A stretch of DNA of 64,000 nucleotides. Origin: Methanobrevibacter sp. GTDB lineage: Archaea; Methanobacteriota; Methanobacteria; Methanobacteriales; Methanobacteriaceae. The position numbers were made by a program, and so were the translations under genes. The notes beneath the pieces are model-generated. The model worked only from the letters and a program-made list of their open reading frames with translations, was not told where the DNA came from and ran no database searches. How positions within the stretch are numbered: position 1 is the stretch's first letter; every line of letters begins with the position of its first letter. Of the stretch, positions 8,931-17,283 are shown in pieces. Where the stretch lies: assembly GCF_017409525.1 (NCBI RefSeq), contig NZ_JAFQSO010000009.1:44086-108085 (forward strand). Direction: 5' to 3'.

Positions 8931-9716
8931 TTAAATCATTTTTGTGTTAATTTTATTTATTTCTTCACTAATTAGTTCATCCAAATCAAATGGTTTGATC
9001 GTGGATATCTTAAAAGCGTTCACATTTGTTCGCTCGATGAATTTGTCAATATTTTTCTCTTTAAAAATGACTTCTTCGAAAAATCCCATCTCGCAGGCGC
9101 AATAAAGCACTCCCTCTTTTTCAAGAAACTTGTTTAATAAATTTGTTAATGCACCGATAGTTAATGTCATTGTTCCTGATGTTTTCGTATCAATGCCTTT
9201 TGTTTTTATGATTGCTTTATTTCGGGATTTAACTGCTTTTAATCTATCATGAATGTTATTTTTATTTTTTAAAAGCTCATCATTATCTTCTGCTACAGGA
9301 TCTTCTATTATGAATGATTCAACATCAAATTTTGAGGATTGCTCTACATCAATGCCTCCGAAACCGGTTGTATCAATAACAACATCTCCAGAATAAATTA
9401 GATTAAGGTCAGATGAAAAATCAACTTTGCTTTTTAGTGTTCCTCCAAGATTAGTGTAGAGTAATTCTTCAAGATGGGGATATATGTCAATCAATAAAAT
9501 GTTTTCATATTTTTCGCTTAATTTTTTAACGATTCCAACGCCCGTAAAATAAGTTCCGATAACGACTATCCTGGTGTTTTTATCAAGATTTAAGCTTTCA
9601 ATATATTCAAAAACCGCTTCGGATTTTTTTGAAATAATCTCATTAAAGATATCAACCAGTTTGGTTTCGGATTTGATTGTGAATACTTCAGATGTTATTC
9701 CAGTATCAACATTCAT
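8931..9716 (-). CDS. hcgC: HcgC, guanylylpyridinol-pathway methyltransferase
   Basis: A 261-residue protein matching HcgC, the SAM-dependent enzyme that methylates C3 of the pyridinol precursor of the FeGP cofactor. A Rossmann-like segment, TRIVVIGTYFTGVGIVKKL near residue 48, carries the nucleotide-binding turn, followed by ILLIDIYPHLEELL. A conserved VVIDTTGFGGID lies in the middle. The start overlaps the hcgB stop by 1 bp, indicating coupling. Recognised by family similarity and by cluster position. Confidence 0.85.
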   Translation of the reverse strand: MNVDTGITSEVFTIKSETKLVDIFNEIISKKSEAVFEYIESLNLDKNTRIVVIGTYFTGVGIVKKLSEKYENILLIDIYPHLEELLYTNLGGTLKSKVDFSSDLNLIYSGDVVIDTTGFGGIDVEQSSKFDVESFIIEDPVAEDNDELLKNKNNIHDRLKAVKSRNKAIIKTKGIDTKTSGTMTLTIGALTNLLNKFLEKEGVLYCACEMGFFEEVIFKEKNIDKFIERTNVNAFKISTIKPFDLDELISEEINKINTKMI

Positions 9717-10195
9717 TATTCAACCTTCTTAAAACCAATTTTTTCAAGAGCTTCGCAGGCTTCCTCGTAAACCGCTTTTTCAATCGATTTTTTATGAATT
9801 ACGTGTGATGGAGAAGTTCCAGCAGTCAGTATTCTTCCTTTATTGTCGATGAAAACGAGCAGTGATCCTGAACCTGGAATTCCTAAACGACCTCTTGCAA
9901 TAATTAGATCAGCATCACTTTGGTCAAGGGCCATGTATGCTTTTGCAAGAGCAGGAATTCTACTTGTATCTGCAGTATTTGTATTAATTTGAAGTATTTC
10001 TGCTTCTGGCAATCCATAGCTTTTTAAAACTTTATTTAAAACTTCTACCTTTATTCCATTCTTATTTGGTATGCATATCTTTTTTGCATTTTTGATATAT
10101 TCTTGAAGTTCAGTTATCTCTTCAATGGTATCTCCGAATCTGCAGTTGTTTCTAGATTCTTCAAATGCATTTTTTATCATCTTTTCAAATGCCAT
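9716..10195 (-). CDS. hcgB: HcgB, guanylyltransferase for FeGP cofactor
   Basis: A 159-residue protein of the DUF3236/HcgB family, which joins the pyridinol to GMP using GTP to make guanylylpyridinol. Conserved segments are LIIARGRLGIPGSGSLLVF near residue 96 and the following GRILTAGTSPSHVIHKKS. It lies 24 bp after hcgA in the same direction and is immediately followed by hcgC. Length is normal for the family. Confidence 0.9.
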   Translation of the reverse strand: MAFEKMIKNAFEESRNNCRFGDTIEEITELQEYIKNAKKICIPNKNGIKVEVLNKVLKSYGLPEAEILQINTNTADTSRIPALAKAYMALDQSDADLIIARGRLGIPGSGSLLVFIDNKGRILTAGTSPSHVIHKKSIEKAVYEEACEALEKIGFKKVE

Positions 10196-10219
10196 ATTAT
10201 CATATCTAAAAAAAAGAGA

Positions 10220-11218
10220 TTAAATAGTTTGAGGTATTAAATCCAATTTTTCAATCACATTGACAACCTCAGTATAATTGCCGTATTCCGGAGAGCCCAC
10301 TCCTTTAACCTCATGAGGGTAATTATCAGCTATTACAGTTGCTAAATTATTTGCTCCTGCTTTAAGTGAAAACTCAACATTTTCAGGACCGACTGTTGGA
10401 GTTGGCATTGTAATTGTGATTTCAGGATACATTATTCGTGTAATTGCAACCATTTTTAACTGTTCTTTAAGTGGAAATGCAGGGTAATCTGCCATTGGAG
10501 TGCCTTCATATGGATTAAAACCCATTATTGGAATTTCTTCCAATGTTTTAAAATTAAATAAGTAACGCAAGTGTTTTATTCTATCTTCTTTGCTTTCACC
10601 AAGACCTAAAAGTAATCCTGATGATAGGCCGACTCCCGCATCACTTACTCTTTTGCATGTCAGTATTCTTTGATCCAGTGAGTCTCCTGGTTTTCTTTGA
10701 TAGAACACGTCTTCGTTAATTGTTTCTAAATTGCAACAAATGGTGTCTGCACCTAAATCAGCTAACTCTTGTACAGACTTTTCAGTTAAGTCTCCACCTA
10801 CATTCACAAGAATTTCCAAATCGGAGTTTCCTTTTACAATCCTGCATGCATTCACTGCCTGTTTTCCTTTATAGCCGTATCCTCCAGAACAGCTTACTCT
10901 AGGAATATGTGCTTTTTGAATGGATTTCACTGCAGTCAGTATTTCTTCGTTAGATTTGTAAAATGCATTATAATATCCTTTTTCGGAAGTTTCTTCTGCA
11001 AATCCGCAATATTCGCATCTTGGTTGGATTTGGCATTTGTTTGTAAGATGTACGGTTGATGTTAATTTGATTACTTTTGATTGATTATCTCTTATATCGC
11101 AAGCTATCTTGAACAATTTTTCCAAATCTTCATCATTCTCGATATTTAACAATTCTAAAAATTCCTCATCGCTTAATTCTTGTCCTTGTTTTGCTTTATC
11201 TAAAATTTCATCAATCAA
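10220..11218 (-). CDS. hcgA: HcgA (HmdB), radical SAM enzyme of FeGP-cofactor synthesis
   Basis: A 332-residue radical SAM protein related to biotin synthase. The cluster motif is the unusual CX5CX2C (CQIQPRCEYC, near residues 62-71) rather than CX3CX2C, which is the signature of HcgA/HmdB in methanogens. HcgA makes the pyridinol ring precursor. It heads the run hcgA-B-C-D-E-F downstream of hmd on the same strand. The 124-bp gap to hmd contains two hairpins, so hcgA may be separately expressed or reached by partial read-through. Confidence 0.93.
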   Translation of the reverse strand: MIDEILDKAKQGQELSDEEFLELLNIENDEDLEKLFKIACDIRDNQSKVIKLTSTVHLTNKCQIQPRCEYCGFAEETSEKGYYNAFYKSNEEILTAVKSIQKAHIPRVSCSGGYGYKGKQAVNACRIVKGNSDLEILVNVGGDLTEKSVQELADLGADTICCNLETINEDVFYQRKPGDSLDQRILTCKRVSDAGVGLSSGLLLGLGESKEDRIKHLRYLFNFKTLEEIPIMGFNPYEGTPMADYPAFPLKEQLKMVAITRIMYPEITITMPTPTVGPENVEFSLKAGANNLATVIADNYPHEVKGVGSPEYGNYTEVVNVIEKLDLIPQTI

Positions 11219-11254
11219 GTTAACACCAAACTATAACTTATTTTCTCTATAAAT

Positions 11255-11328
11255 AACTTATTTTTTAATGGCTATTTTCATAACAATTAAAAAATAAGTT
11301 AAATAAATTGTTGGTAAAACCAACAATT
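11255..11328 (-). terminator. Two hairpins between hmd and hcgA
   Basis: Reading in the direction of hmd transcription, the first hairpin is AATTGTTGG/CCAACAATT around a 5-base loop (11306-11328). The second is a perfect 15-bp inverted repeat, AACTTATTTTTTAAT and ATTAAAAAATAAGTT (11255-11300), with a 16-base loop. T-rich tracts accompany both. The likely role is termination or attenuation after the highly expressed hmd, reducing transcription into the hcg genes. Confidence 0.55.
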
Positions 11329-11342
11329 ATAACTTATTGTGT

Positions 11343-12356
11343 TTATTCGTCTTTGCCTAAGTAATCTAATACGGTAGGTACGATTTCTGCTAAGGAACCG
11401 AAGTTCATTGAGTCAGCAGTACCTAATAATGCAGCAGGGTTTAAAGCATCGTCCATTTTGTCGATACCTTCATCTTGCATTAATGCAGTTACATTAGTTA
11501 AAGCTTCGTTAGCCATCATTTGTGCAAATCCAGCAGGAGCACCTAAAATTTGAGTAACAGTGTCTCTGTAAGCTAAGATACCTGCGTAGGTAATAGCGGT
11601 TACTGCGGAACACATGTCACATACAGGACCGACCATGTTAGCAGGTAATGTGAATGCAGATCCTCTTGCTTTTTGACCTAAGTCCATTAAAGTGTCGATG
11701 GAAGCTTGGTCTGCGAAACCTTCTGCGATGTAAACTTGTCCTTTCATTTCAGGTACAGCACCTGGGTGGTAGGAAGCTACGTTTACGTCTTTACCTAAAT
11801 CTTCGAAGATTTTGTTTAATCCAGGAGTTGGAATAGTACATGCGTGGGTTACGATTGCACCGTCTTTAATGTCATCAGCGAAGTTTTTGATGATGTCAGG
11901 TTGCATTCCACCTTCAGGTAACCAGGTCATTACCCAGTCAGCGTCAGCTACAGCTTCAGAATCATCGGTAGTACATTTCATACCTAAGTCTTCTGGGTGA
12001 GTAAAGTGAATAGCACCTTTTGCTGGTTTTGGTACGGTTTCAGCTAATTCGTTAACTTTTGCTCTGATTGCAGGCATTACTTCTTCTGGGTTTCCTGCTT
12101 TGTGTGCTGCAATTACTTCTGCGTAATCGAAGTCATCTACTACAGTGAATTCTCCGTCAAATATTGGGTCGGATACAACAACTTCATCTACACCAGCTAA
12201 TTCTAATAATTCTGCACCCATTTCAATAGTTGAGTGGGTCATAGAAATGTTTTCTTTTCCGGTTGCTTCTGCAACTTCACATGCTCTTGCGAAGTTGGTA
12301 ATTCCACTTGCAGCGTGTGTTCTGTAACATCCTGCACCTAAAATTGCTACTTTCAT
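11343..12356 (-). CDS. hmd: [Fe]-hydrogenase Hmd, H2-forming methylenetetrahydromethanopterin dehydrogenase
   Basis: Hmd reversibly reduces methenyl-H4MPT+ with H2 using the FeGP cofactor; it needs iron but no nickel. With the start at 12356 the protein is 337 residues, begins MKVAILGAGCYRTHAASG and puts the catalytic histidine at position 14, as in characterised enzymes. The iron-ligand cysteine is in THACTIPT, Cys173 in this numbering. A perfect AAGGAGA site precedes this ATG. An in-frame ATG 60 bp upstream (12416) has an almost identical ribosome site and would add 20 residues. It is divergent from hmdC across a 377-438-bp regulatory region. Confidence 0.96.
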   Translation of the reverse strand: MKVAILGAGCYRTHAASGITNFARACEVAEATGKENISMTHSTIEMGAELLELAGVDEVVVSDPIFDGEFTVVDDFDYAEVIAAHKAGNPEEVMPAIRAKVNELAETVPKPAKGAIHFTHPEDLGMKCTTDDSEAVADADWVMTWLPEGGMQPDIIKNFADDIKDGAIVTHACTIPTPGLNKIFEDLGKDVNVASYHPGAVPEMKGQVYIAEGFADQASIDTLMDLGQKARGSAFTLPANMVGPVCDMCSAVTAITYAGILAYRDTVTQILGAPAGFAQMMANEALTNVTALMQDEGIDKMDDALNPAALLGTADSMNFGSLAEIVPTVLDYLGKDE

Positions 12357-12416
12357 TTTTTTGTCTCCTTTACTTTCCTGTTTTGCGAATCTTTCTTTTA
12401 ATTTAGAAAGAACCAT

Positions 12417-12793
12417 TTTTTGTCTCCTTAGTTTTATGAACTTTTTTTAAATTAGTGCATTTAAAAAAGTTTTACTACATGGTTTTTAAAGTATGTATTG
12501 CCTTTTTATTAAATAATTATGGTAGTTTATGCCATGTAGTAATATATTTTATTTAAAAAGTCGTACTATTTAAATCTTTACATTAAGCTTTGTTTAGTAT
12601 TATTTTTCCTTTTATTTTCTTATTTTTAGTAATACTGGTATTACTATTTGTTTATTATATTTAAGTTAAGTAATACTTTTCGTTATATGATATATAATGT
12701 TTAAACTTGATTTAGGTTTGCCTAAATCGAAACTTATTTATTAAAGATTTCACTGAAAAATATATTAGTTAAGTATTATTTGGAGAATTTTTC
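12417..12793 (+). promoter_or_regulatory. Divergent hmd/hmdC control region
   Basis: No gene is visible. An 11-bp inverted repeat, TTACTACATGG (12472-12482) and CCATGTAGTAA (12532-12542), lies on the hmd side. A near-perfect palindrome with arms TAGTAATAC and GTATTACTA and a 2-bp centre lies at 12627-12646, and a further GTAATAC at 12670-12676. A TATA-like TATATGATATATAA (about 12684-12697) precedes the palindrome GATTTAGG-TTTG-CCTAAATC at 12709-12728, which sits where hmdC transcription should start. The last palindrome has the form TTTAG-N6-CTAAA found before feoB and feoA. Which protein binds each is inferred, not shown. Confidence 0.65.
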
Positions 12794-14290
12794 ATGTATG
12801 ATTTAATAAAAAGTGCTGTTTATGATGATGAATCTGCAATAGAGATATCAAAAATGGACAAGGATGTAACATCTGTTGTTGATGCAATTTCAGATCTTTC
12901 ATTAGATGAAACAATGAAATTGGGAATGCAATTTAAAAGATTTCCTTTAGGATGTGATTTAACAGAAGTAGTGGCTGGAACATGCGCTTCTGATTTGGAA
13001 CTTATGGATTTGCTGGGTAATTGCAGATTGGCAGACATGATTGGAGCGCCGATTCACATCTGCGCATACGCTTTTTCAGATATAGCAGAAAAATTTGGAA
13101 TGAGAGGTGTTGAAGTGATGAAAAGGGTTCACGAAATTGTGGATGTTCCTTTAGATTTGGATCACTTCGGTGAAAATGGCGCTATGAGACTTCCTAAAAA
13201 CATTAGTGGATGTGGTGGGGAATGCTATAACAAGGGTCCGGCATTCACTGAATGTCCTAGAGGCAGAATTCATGAAAGATTGATAGACAAGGAACTATCT
13301 GAAAAAGATGACAAAGAGGAATGGATTAAACTATCATCTTCTGTTGCAGTTAATGTTACCTGTGAACAAACTGGTGATGGGCATGCTGCACCATTAAAGG
13401 AAGCTGAAGACATTGCACAGTTAGCTAAAAAATATGGCAGAGGTTTAGAATCCATCATGTTTGTTGGTGATGGTTATGATGAAGTAATAACTGGCTTTGA
13501 AAAATCTATCGAGATTGGCGCTGATGTTATTGTAGTTGAGGGAGGTCCTTTCAATAGGTGTGAAAACACTACAGAGTCATTTGCAAAAACAATTGCTGCC
13601 GCAAGAATATTGTCTCCAGGTAAAGTTGTTGCAACTAATGGGGCTTATGAACATGAAGTGAGGGCAGGATTGCGTTCCGGTTTGAACATGGTAATTACAG
13701 GTTTTCCAAAAAATCATCATGGATACATGTGTGGATATGAGCCTGGAACGGCTAGAAGAGGAAAATTCGGTCTTCCAAGAGTTATTCAAATTATTAATGA
13801 AGAATTCCCAAACAGAGGCCTTCCAGTTCAAAAACATGATTTGTTATCATTGGCAACTGCCGTTAAAATTGCAGGGCCGGATTATGTATATCCTAGGAAA
13901 ATTGGTTCATATCATGTTGGCGATGCCCATTGGGCAACTTTAGTTAATTCCAGAATGTATCAGAATATCGAATTAAAGCATACCCTGGACGAGATTGTTG
14001 CTTTGGCTGATGGAAATACCATATCATTGCATGGGGGAAGATTTATATCATGGGTAATTGCCAATGAGTTGGACAGATATGTTGATGAAATCATAATTTC
14101 CGATGTTGATAAATGGGTGCTAAAAAATACTGTAGATAACTTGCAGGATACCTTGAATGCTACAATTATCGCTGAAAGCGATGATAAGGTTGCAGCTAAT
14201 AATGCTGACTTTTCAATAGCTTCTTCAACAATGATTCCAGTTAAGGAAAATGTCTTGAAAAAAGTGCCTGATGCTTTGACTATAGTATAG
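12794..14290 (+). CDS. hmdC: HmdC, [Fe]-hydrogenase-associated protein
   Basis: A 498-residue protein matching the HmdC family of hmd-containing methanogens; I believe it corresponds to the gene also listed as hcgG in the hmd co-occurring set, though I cannot verify the naming. Conserved cysteine-rich segments include ISGCGGECYNKGPAFTECPRG near residues 136-156, and later FPKNHHGYMCGYEPGTARRG. Its exact step in making or inserting the FeGP cofactor is not established. GGAG lies 7-11 bases before the ATG. Divergent from hmd; its promoter carries a putative iron box. Confidence 0.88.
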   Translation: MYDLIKSAVYDDESAIEISKMDKDVTSVVDAISDLSLDETMKLGMQFKRFPLGCDLTEVVAGTCASDLELMDLLGNCRLADMIGAPIHICAYAFSDIAEKFGMRGVEVMKRVHEIVDVPLDLDHFGENGAMRLPKNISGCGGECYNKGPAFTECPRGRIHERLIDKELSEKDDKEEWIKLSSSVAVNVTCEQTGDGHAAPLKEAEDIAQLAKKYGRGLESIMFVGDGYDEVITGFEKSIEIGADVIVVEGGPFNRCENTTESFAKTIAAARILSPGKVVATNGAYEHEVRAGLRSGLNMVITGFPKNHHGYMCGYEPGTARRGKFGLPRVIQIINEEFPNRGLPVQKHDLLSLATAVKIAGPDYVYPRKIGSYHVGDAHWATLVNSRMYQNIELKHTLDEIVALADGNTISLHGGRFISWVIANELDRYVDEIIISDVDKWVLKNTVDNLQDTLNATIIAESDDKVAANNADFSIASSTMIPVKENVLKKVPDALTIV

Positions 14291-14751
14291 TTAATACTTT
14301 TTTATAAAATAGTATGTTTTTAAGTAGTATTATTTTTATAAAAAGTATTACTTATTTTATTTTCATATTTTTAATCATTTTTTTCTTATTAATTCTTATT
14401 GTTTCTTTTATTTTTAGTTTTAATGTTGATAATTGCGGTAATTTAAGTTAAAACTTTATTATGACCATAATTTTTTGCTTTAAACAGATATGTTTGGTTT
14501 TTGCAATTATTATTTTTTTTAAAATATTCAATCTAAGTAATTGTTTTTAGTTTTAATCATCAATTTGTCATTTATTAACTTAAAAAATGAATATATGCTA
14601 ATAGTTTTTTAATATAATCTTAATTTGAAGAGTAATACTTTAATAACATTTATATGGTTATTACATGTGATTAGTGTATAGGTTATTATAATTAATTTTG
14701 TTAATTATTAATAATTTGGAGATTATTTAATAAATAATTGGATTGGGTAGC
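14291..14751 (+). promoter_or_regulatory. Leader and promoter of the Elp-like operon, containing the GTAATAC module
   Basis: No gene is visible. A 30-bp block at 14321-14350, ending in AAAAAGTATTAC, recurs exactly at 18081-18110. The promoter module at 14629-14666 runs from AGAGTAATAC through a TATA element TTTATATGG to TTATTAC. The same block recurs at 18387-18424 and, on the other strand, at 44872-44906 before cbiM. The TATA element is flanked by GTAATAC and GTTATTAC half-sites, as expected for a repressor blocking TBP. Start of transcription is predicted near 14680, leaving a leader of about 70 bases. Confidence 0.65.
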
Positions 14752-15102
14752 ATGGAACTCACTGTAGATAAAATAGCAATGTTTAGAGACAATTACAATC
14801 CTAAAAATACAAATTTAGATTTAAATATTGACTGGTCTGTCGAATTTACACATACCAATCAAAGTGTTATAAAATATGATATTATTTTAAGGTCTGAAGA
14901 ATATTTGAATTTAAGTCTTAAAGTTGGAGGATTAATCAAATTGGAATATCTTGAAAAATTTGTTCAAGAGGAATATTCTCAAATTGTTTTTAATCATGCA
15001 TGTGGTATTTTAATGAATATGATTTCGTTAACTAGGCAATCAAATTATGAGCTATTAAATGAGGATATTGATTCTACAGTTAATTTAAGTGCTACTTTTT
15101 AA
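14752..15102 (+). CDS. Small SecB-like hypothetical protein heading the Elp-like operon
   Basis: A 116-residue protein with no signal peptide and no cysteine pair. The alternating beta-rich first half (LNIDWSVEFT, SVIKYDIILR, LNLSLKVGGLIKLE) and the later IVFNHACGILMNMISLTRQS resemble the SecB chaperone fold, but the match is weak and seen by eye only. The ATG at 14752 is preferred over a TTG at 14743. It is the first gene of the operon whose next genes encode truncated FdhA, FdhB-like and MvhD-like subunits, 17 bp upstream of the first. A role as assembly or maturation chaperone for those Fe-S proteins is a guess. Confidence 0.55.
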   Translation: MELTVDKIAMFRDNYNPKNTNLDLNIDWSVEFTHTNQSVIKYDIILRSEEYLNLSLKVGGLIKLEYLEKFVQEEYSQIVFNHACGILMNMISLTRQSNYELLNEDIDSTVNLSATF

Positions 15103-15119
15103 AATATTGGTGATGTATT

Positions 15120-16130
15120 ATGATTGAGATTAAACACACGTTATGCCCATCATGTAGTGTTGGTTGTGGTATTAATGTGATTTTAGATGGTGAAAAAATT
15201 GTTGGAACATTTCCATATAAGAGACACCCTATAAACGAGGGGAAAAATTGTTCAAATGGAAGATCTTCAATCGAAAATATTGAAGATGAATTTGCATTTG
15301 ATTCAAAAGTGTTAGATGATGTTATTGGAAAATTAAAATCTAGTGACAATGAAAAAACCACTGTTGTTTTTTCTGGAAACAATTCTAATGAAGATTTGCA
15401 GGCTATTAAAGCTTTATGTGAATCTAATGGTTTTAATATTCTAGCATATGACAATAATTTGAAAAATTTCGAATCAGTGGTTTCATATGATGATGTTGAA
15501 AGTGCTTCAAATGTTTTTGTAATTGGAAATATTTTATATGAGAATCCATTAATCGGAAGGCGTATTGTCCATGCCAAAGAAAATGGTGCAAAAATATATG
15601 TTAATGATGATTTGGAGAATTCACCTACAGCAAATATAGCTGATGAGTTTACTTCTCTTCCGGTTAATGAATTTTTGGAAAACAATGATTTTGCTGAGGA
15701 TGATGTGATATTGTTTAATAAAGTCGATTCATTTGAAGATTTGGATTTACTTGAAAGTGTGAATTCTAAATTATTACCTGTTTATAGCAAACCTAACTCA
15801 AAAGGAGCTTTAGAATTAGTAGATGCAATATCTAAAGAGGATGCATTAGATTTATTAAATAAAACTGAAGTTTTACTAATTTTCAATGATGATACAGTAA
15901 ATGAATTTGATTTTGATTTTAAATCAATATCTCAAGTTATTGCAGTTTCCCCATATAAAAATGACACAACTGAAATTGCCGATTTTGTCATTCCAACTAA
16001 ATCTTGGTTAGAGTGTGATGGTTCATTTACTAATGCTGAAGGATTAACCCAACAATTCAATTCAGTTTCTGAATCTGAGAATATGGGTGTTGTCGAGATT
16101 GTTGAAAAAATAAGTGGAGAATTGGAGTGA
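15120..16130 (+). CDS. Truncated FdhA-like Fe-S protein (Elp-like electron-transfer subunit)
   Basis: The N-terminus matches formate dehydrogenase alpha: a 4Fe-4S motif CPSCSVGCG (residues 9-17) with a fourth cysteine near 43. The remainder has only molybdopterin-oxidoreductase-like segments (VFVIGNILYENPLIGRRI, then IADFVIPTKSWLECDGSFTN). At 336 residues it is about half the length of a true FdhA, and the Sec/Cys-His active-site block is not seen, so formate oxidation is unlikely. This fits the structural, non-catalytic FdhA-like subunit of the F420-dependent Elp complex that donates electrons to heterodisulfide reductase. It is followed by the FdhB-like gene 4 bp later. Confidence 0.75.
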   Translation: MIEIKHTLCPSCSVGCGINVILDGEKIVGTFPYKRHPINEGKNCSNGRSSIENIEDEFAFDSKVLDDVIGKLKSSDNEKTTVVFSGNNSNEDLQAIKALCESNGFNILAYDNNLKNFESVVSYDDVESASNVFVIGNILYENPLIGRRIVHAKENGAKIYVNDDLENSPTANIADEFTSLPVNEFLENNDFAEDDVILFNKVDSFEDLDLLESVNSKLLPVYSKPNSKGALELVDAISKEDALDLLNKTEVLLIFNDDTVNEFDFDFKSISQVIAVSPYKNDTTEIADFVIPTKSWLECDGSFTNAEGLTQQFNSVSESENMGVVEIVEKISGELE

Positions 16131-16134
16131 TTTT

Positions 16135-17274
16135 ATGAGTTATATTTTAGCTAGGTCTAGCGATAGTGCAATTCTTGAAGCTGGTGAATGTGGAGGTGCC
16201 GTTACAAGCATTTTCAAATATTTATTGGAGGAAAATATTGTTGATGGCGTTTTAGCATTACGTCCGGCAGATGACATATATGATGGAATTCCAACATTCA
16301 TCACTGATTCTGAAGATTTAATTTCAACCGCCGGCTCTTATCATTGTGCCCCTACAATGGTGGGAGATATCATACAAAAATATTTATTTGATAAAAAAGT
16401 CGCTGTTGCCGTTAAACCATGTGATATAAGATCAATTGAAGAGCTGATTAAAAGACACAAAATCAATCCGGATAATATTTATACTGTTGGTCTAAATTGT
16501 GGAGGAACTGTTTCTCCAATCACTGGACGTAAAATGATTGAATTGTTTTATGACATCGACCCCGATGATGTTGTAAGTGAAGAAATTGATAAGGGACAAT
16601 TCATTGTTGAACTTGCAGATGGTTCTGAGAAGGGTGTTAAAATCCATGATTTAGAACAACAAGGATATGGAAGACGTAATAACTGTCAAAGATGTGATGT
16701 AAAAATCCCTAGAAAAGCAAATATTGCTTGTGGTAACTGGGGATCAGAAGATGGATGGACATTCATCGAGATAAATGACGAAAAAGGCCAAGAGTTAATC
16801 GGTGGTGCAAAAAGCTTTGGAATTCTTGAAACCAAAAATGCATCTGAGAAATCCATAGAAGCAAGATCCAAAGTGGAGGGCATCATGATAAAAATGTCTA
16901 AGAAAGTTCAAAATGCTAAATTTGATGAGGCAGAGGATATGGATGCATGGAAAAGATGCATTGGATGTTATGCCTGTAGGGATATTTGTCCAATATGCTG
17001 GTGCTATGAAAACTGCGAGTTAAATAAACCATACTTTAAAGATGAACTTAACATTCCGCCTAGCCCAATTGCATTCCAGGGAGTCAGACTCTCACACATG
17101 AGTTTCAGTTGTTGTGACTGCGGTCAATGTGATGATGTTTGTCCGATGGATATTCCTGTTTCATTGATTTTTGATAAATTGCAGAAAAAATATTGTGATA
17201 GAACTGGTTATGTAGCTGGAGTTTCAGATGATATAAAGCCTCCATTATATAGTCCAGATAAAGTTGAATTATGA
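16135..17274 (+). CDS. FdhB/FrhB-like F420-oxidising subunit (Elp-like)
   Basis: A 379-residue flavin and Fe-S protein that should oxidise F420H2. The family blocks are present: GECGGAVTSIFKYLLEE, AVKPCDIRSIEEL, VGLNCGGT, the CQRCDVKIPRKANIACGNWG region, and two C-terminal 4Fe-4S motifs, CIGCYACRDICP near residue 279 and CCDCGQCDDVCP near 323. The start at 16135 has GGAGTGA upstream; the frame is open a further seven codons. Sits between truncated FdhA and MvhD-like genes, so electrons would pass from F420H2 through FAD and clusters to the MvhD-like protein and Hdr. Confidence 0.85.
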   Translation: MSYILARSSDSAILEAGECGGAVTSIFKYLLEENIVDGVLALRPADDIYDGIPTFITDSEDLISTAGSYHCAPTMVGDIIQKYLFDKKVAVAVKPCDIRSIEELIKRHKINPDNIYTVGLNCGGTVSPITGRKMIELFYDIDPDDVVSEEIDKGQFIVELADGSEKGVKIHDLEQQGYGRRNNCQRCDVKIPRKANIACGNWGSEDGWTFIEINDEKGQELIGGAKSFGILETKNASEKSIEARSKVEGIMIKMSKKVQNAKFDEAEDMDAWKRCIGCYACRDICPICWCYENCELNKPYFKDELNIPPSPIAFQGVRLSHMSFSCCDCGQCDDVCPMDIPVSLIFDKLQKKYCDRTGYVAGVSDDIKPPLYSPDKVEL

Positions 17275-17283
17275 GGTGGTTTA

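Noticed and set aside
15120..16130. Annotation as a functional formate dehydrogenase alpha subunit
   Set aside because: Only about half length and no visible Sec/Cys-His active-site block, so formate oxidation is not supported.
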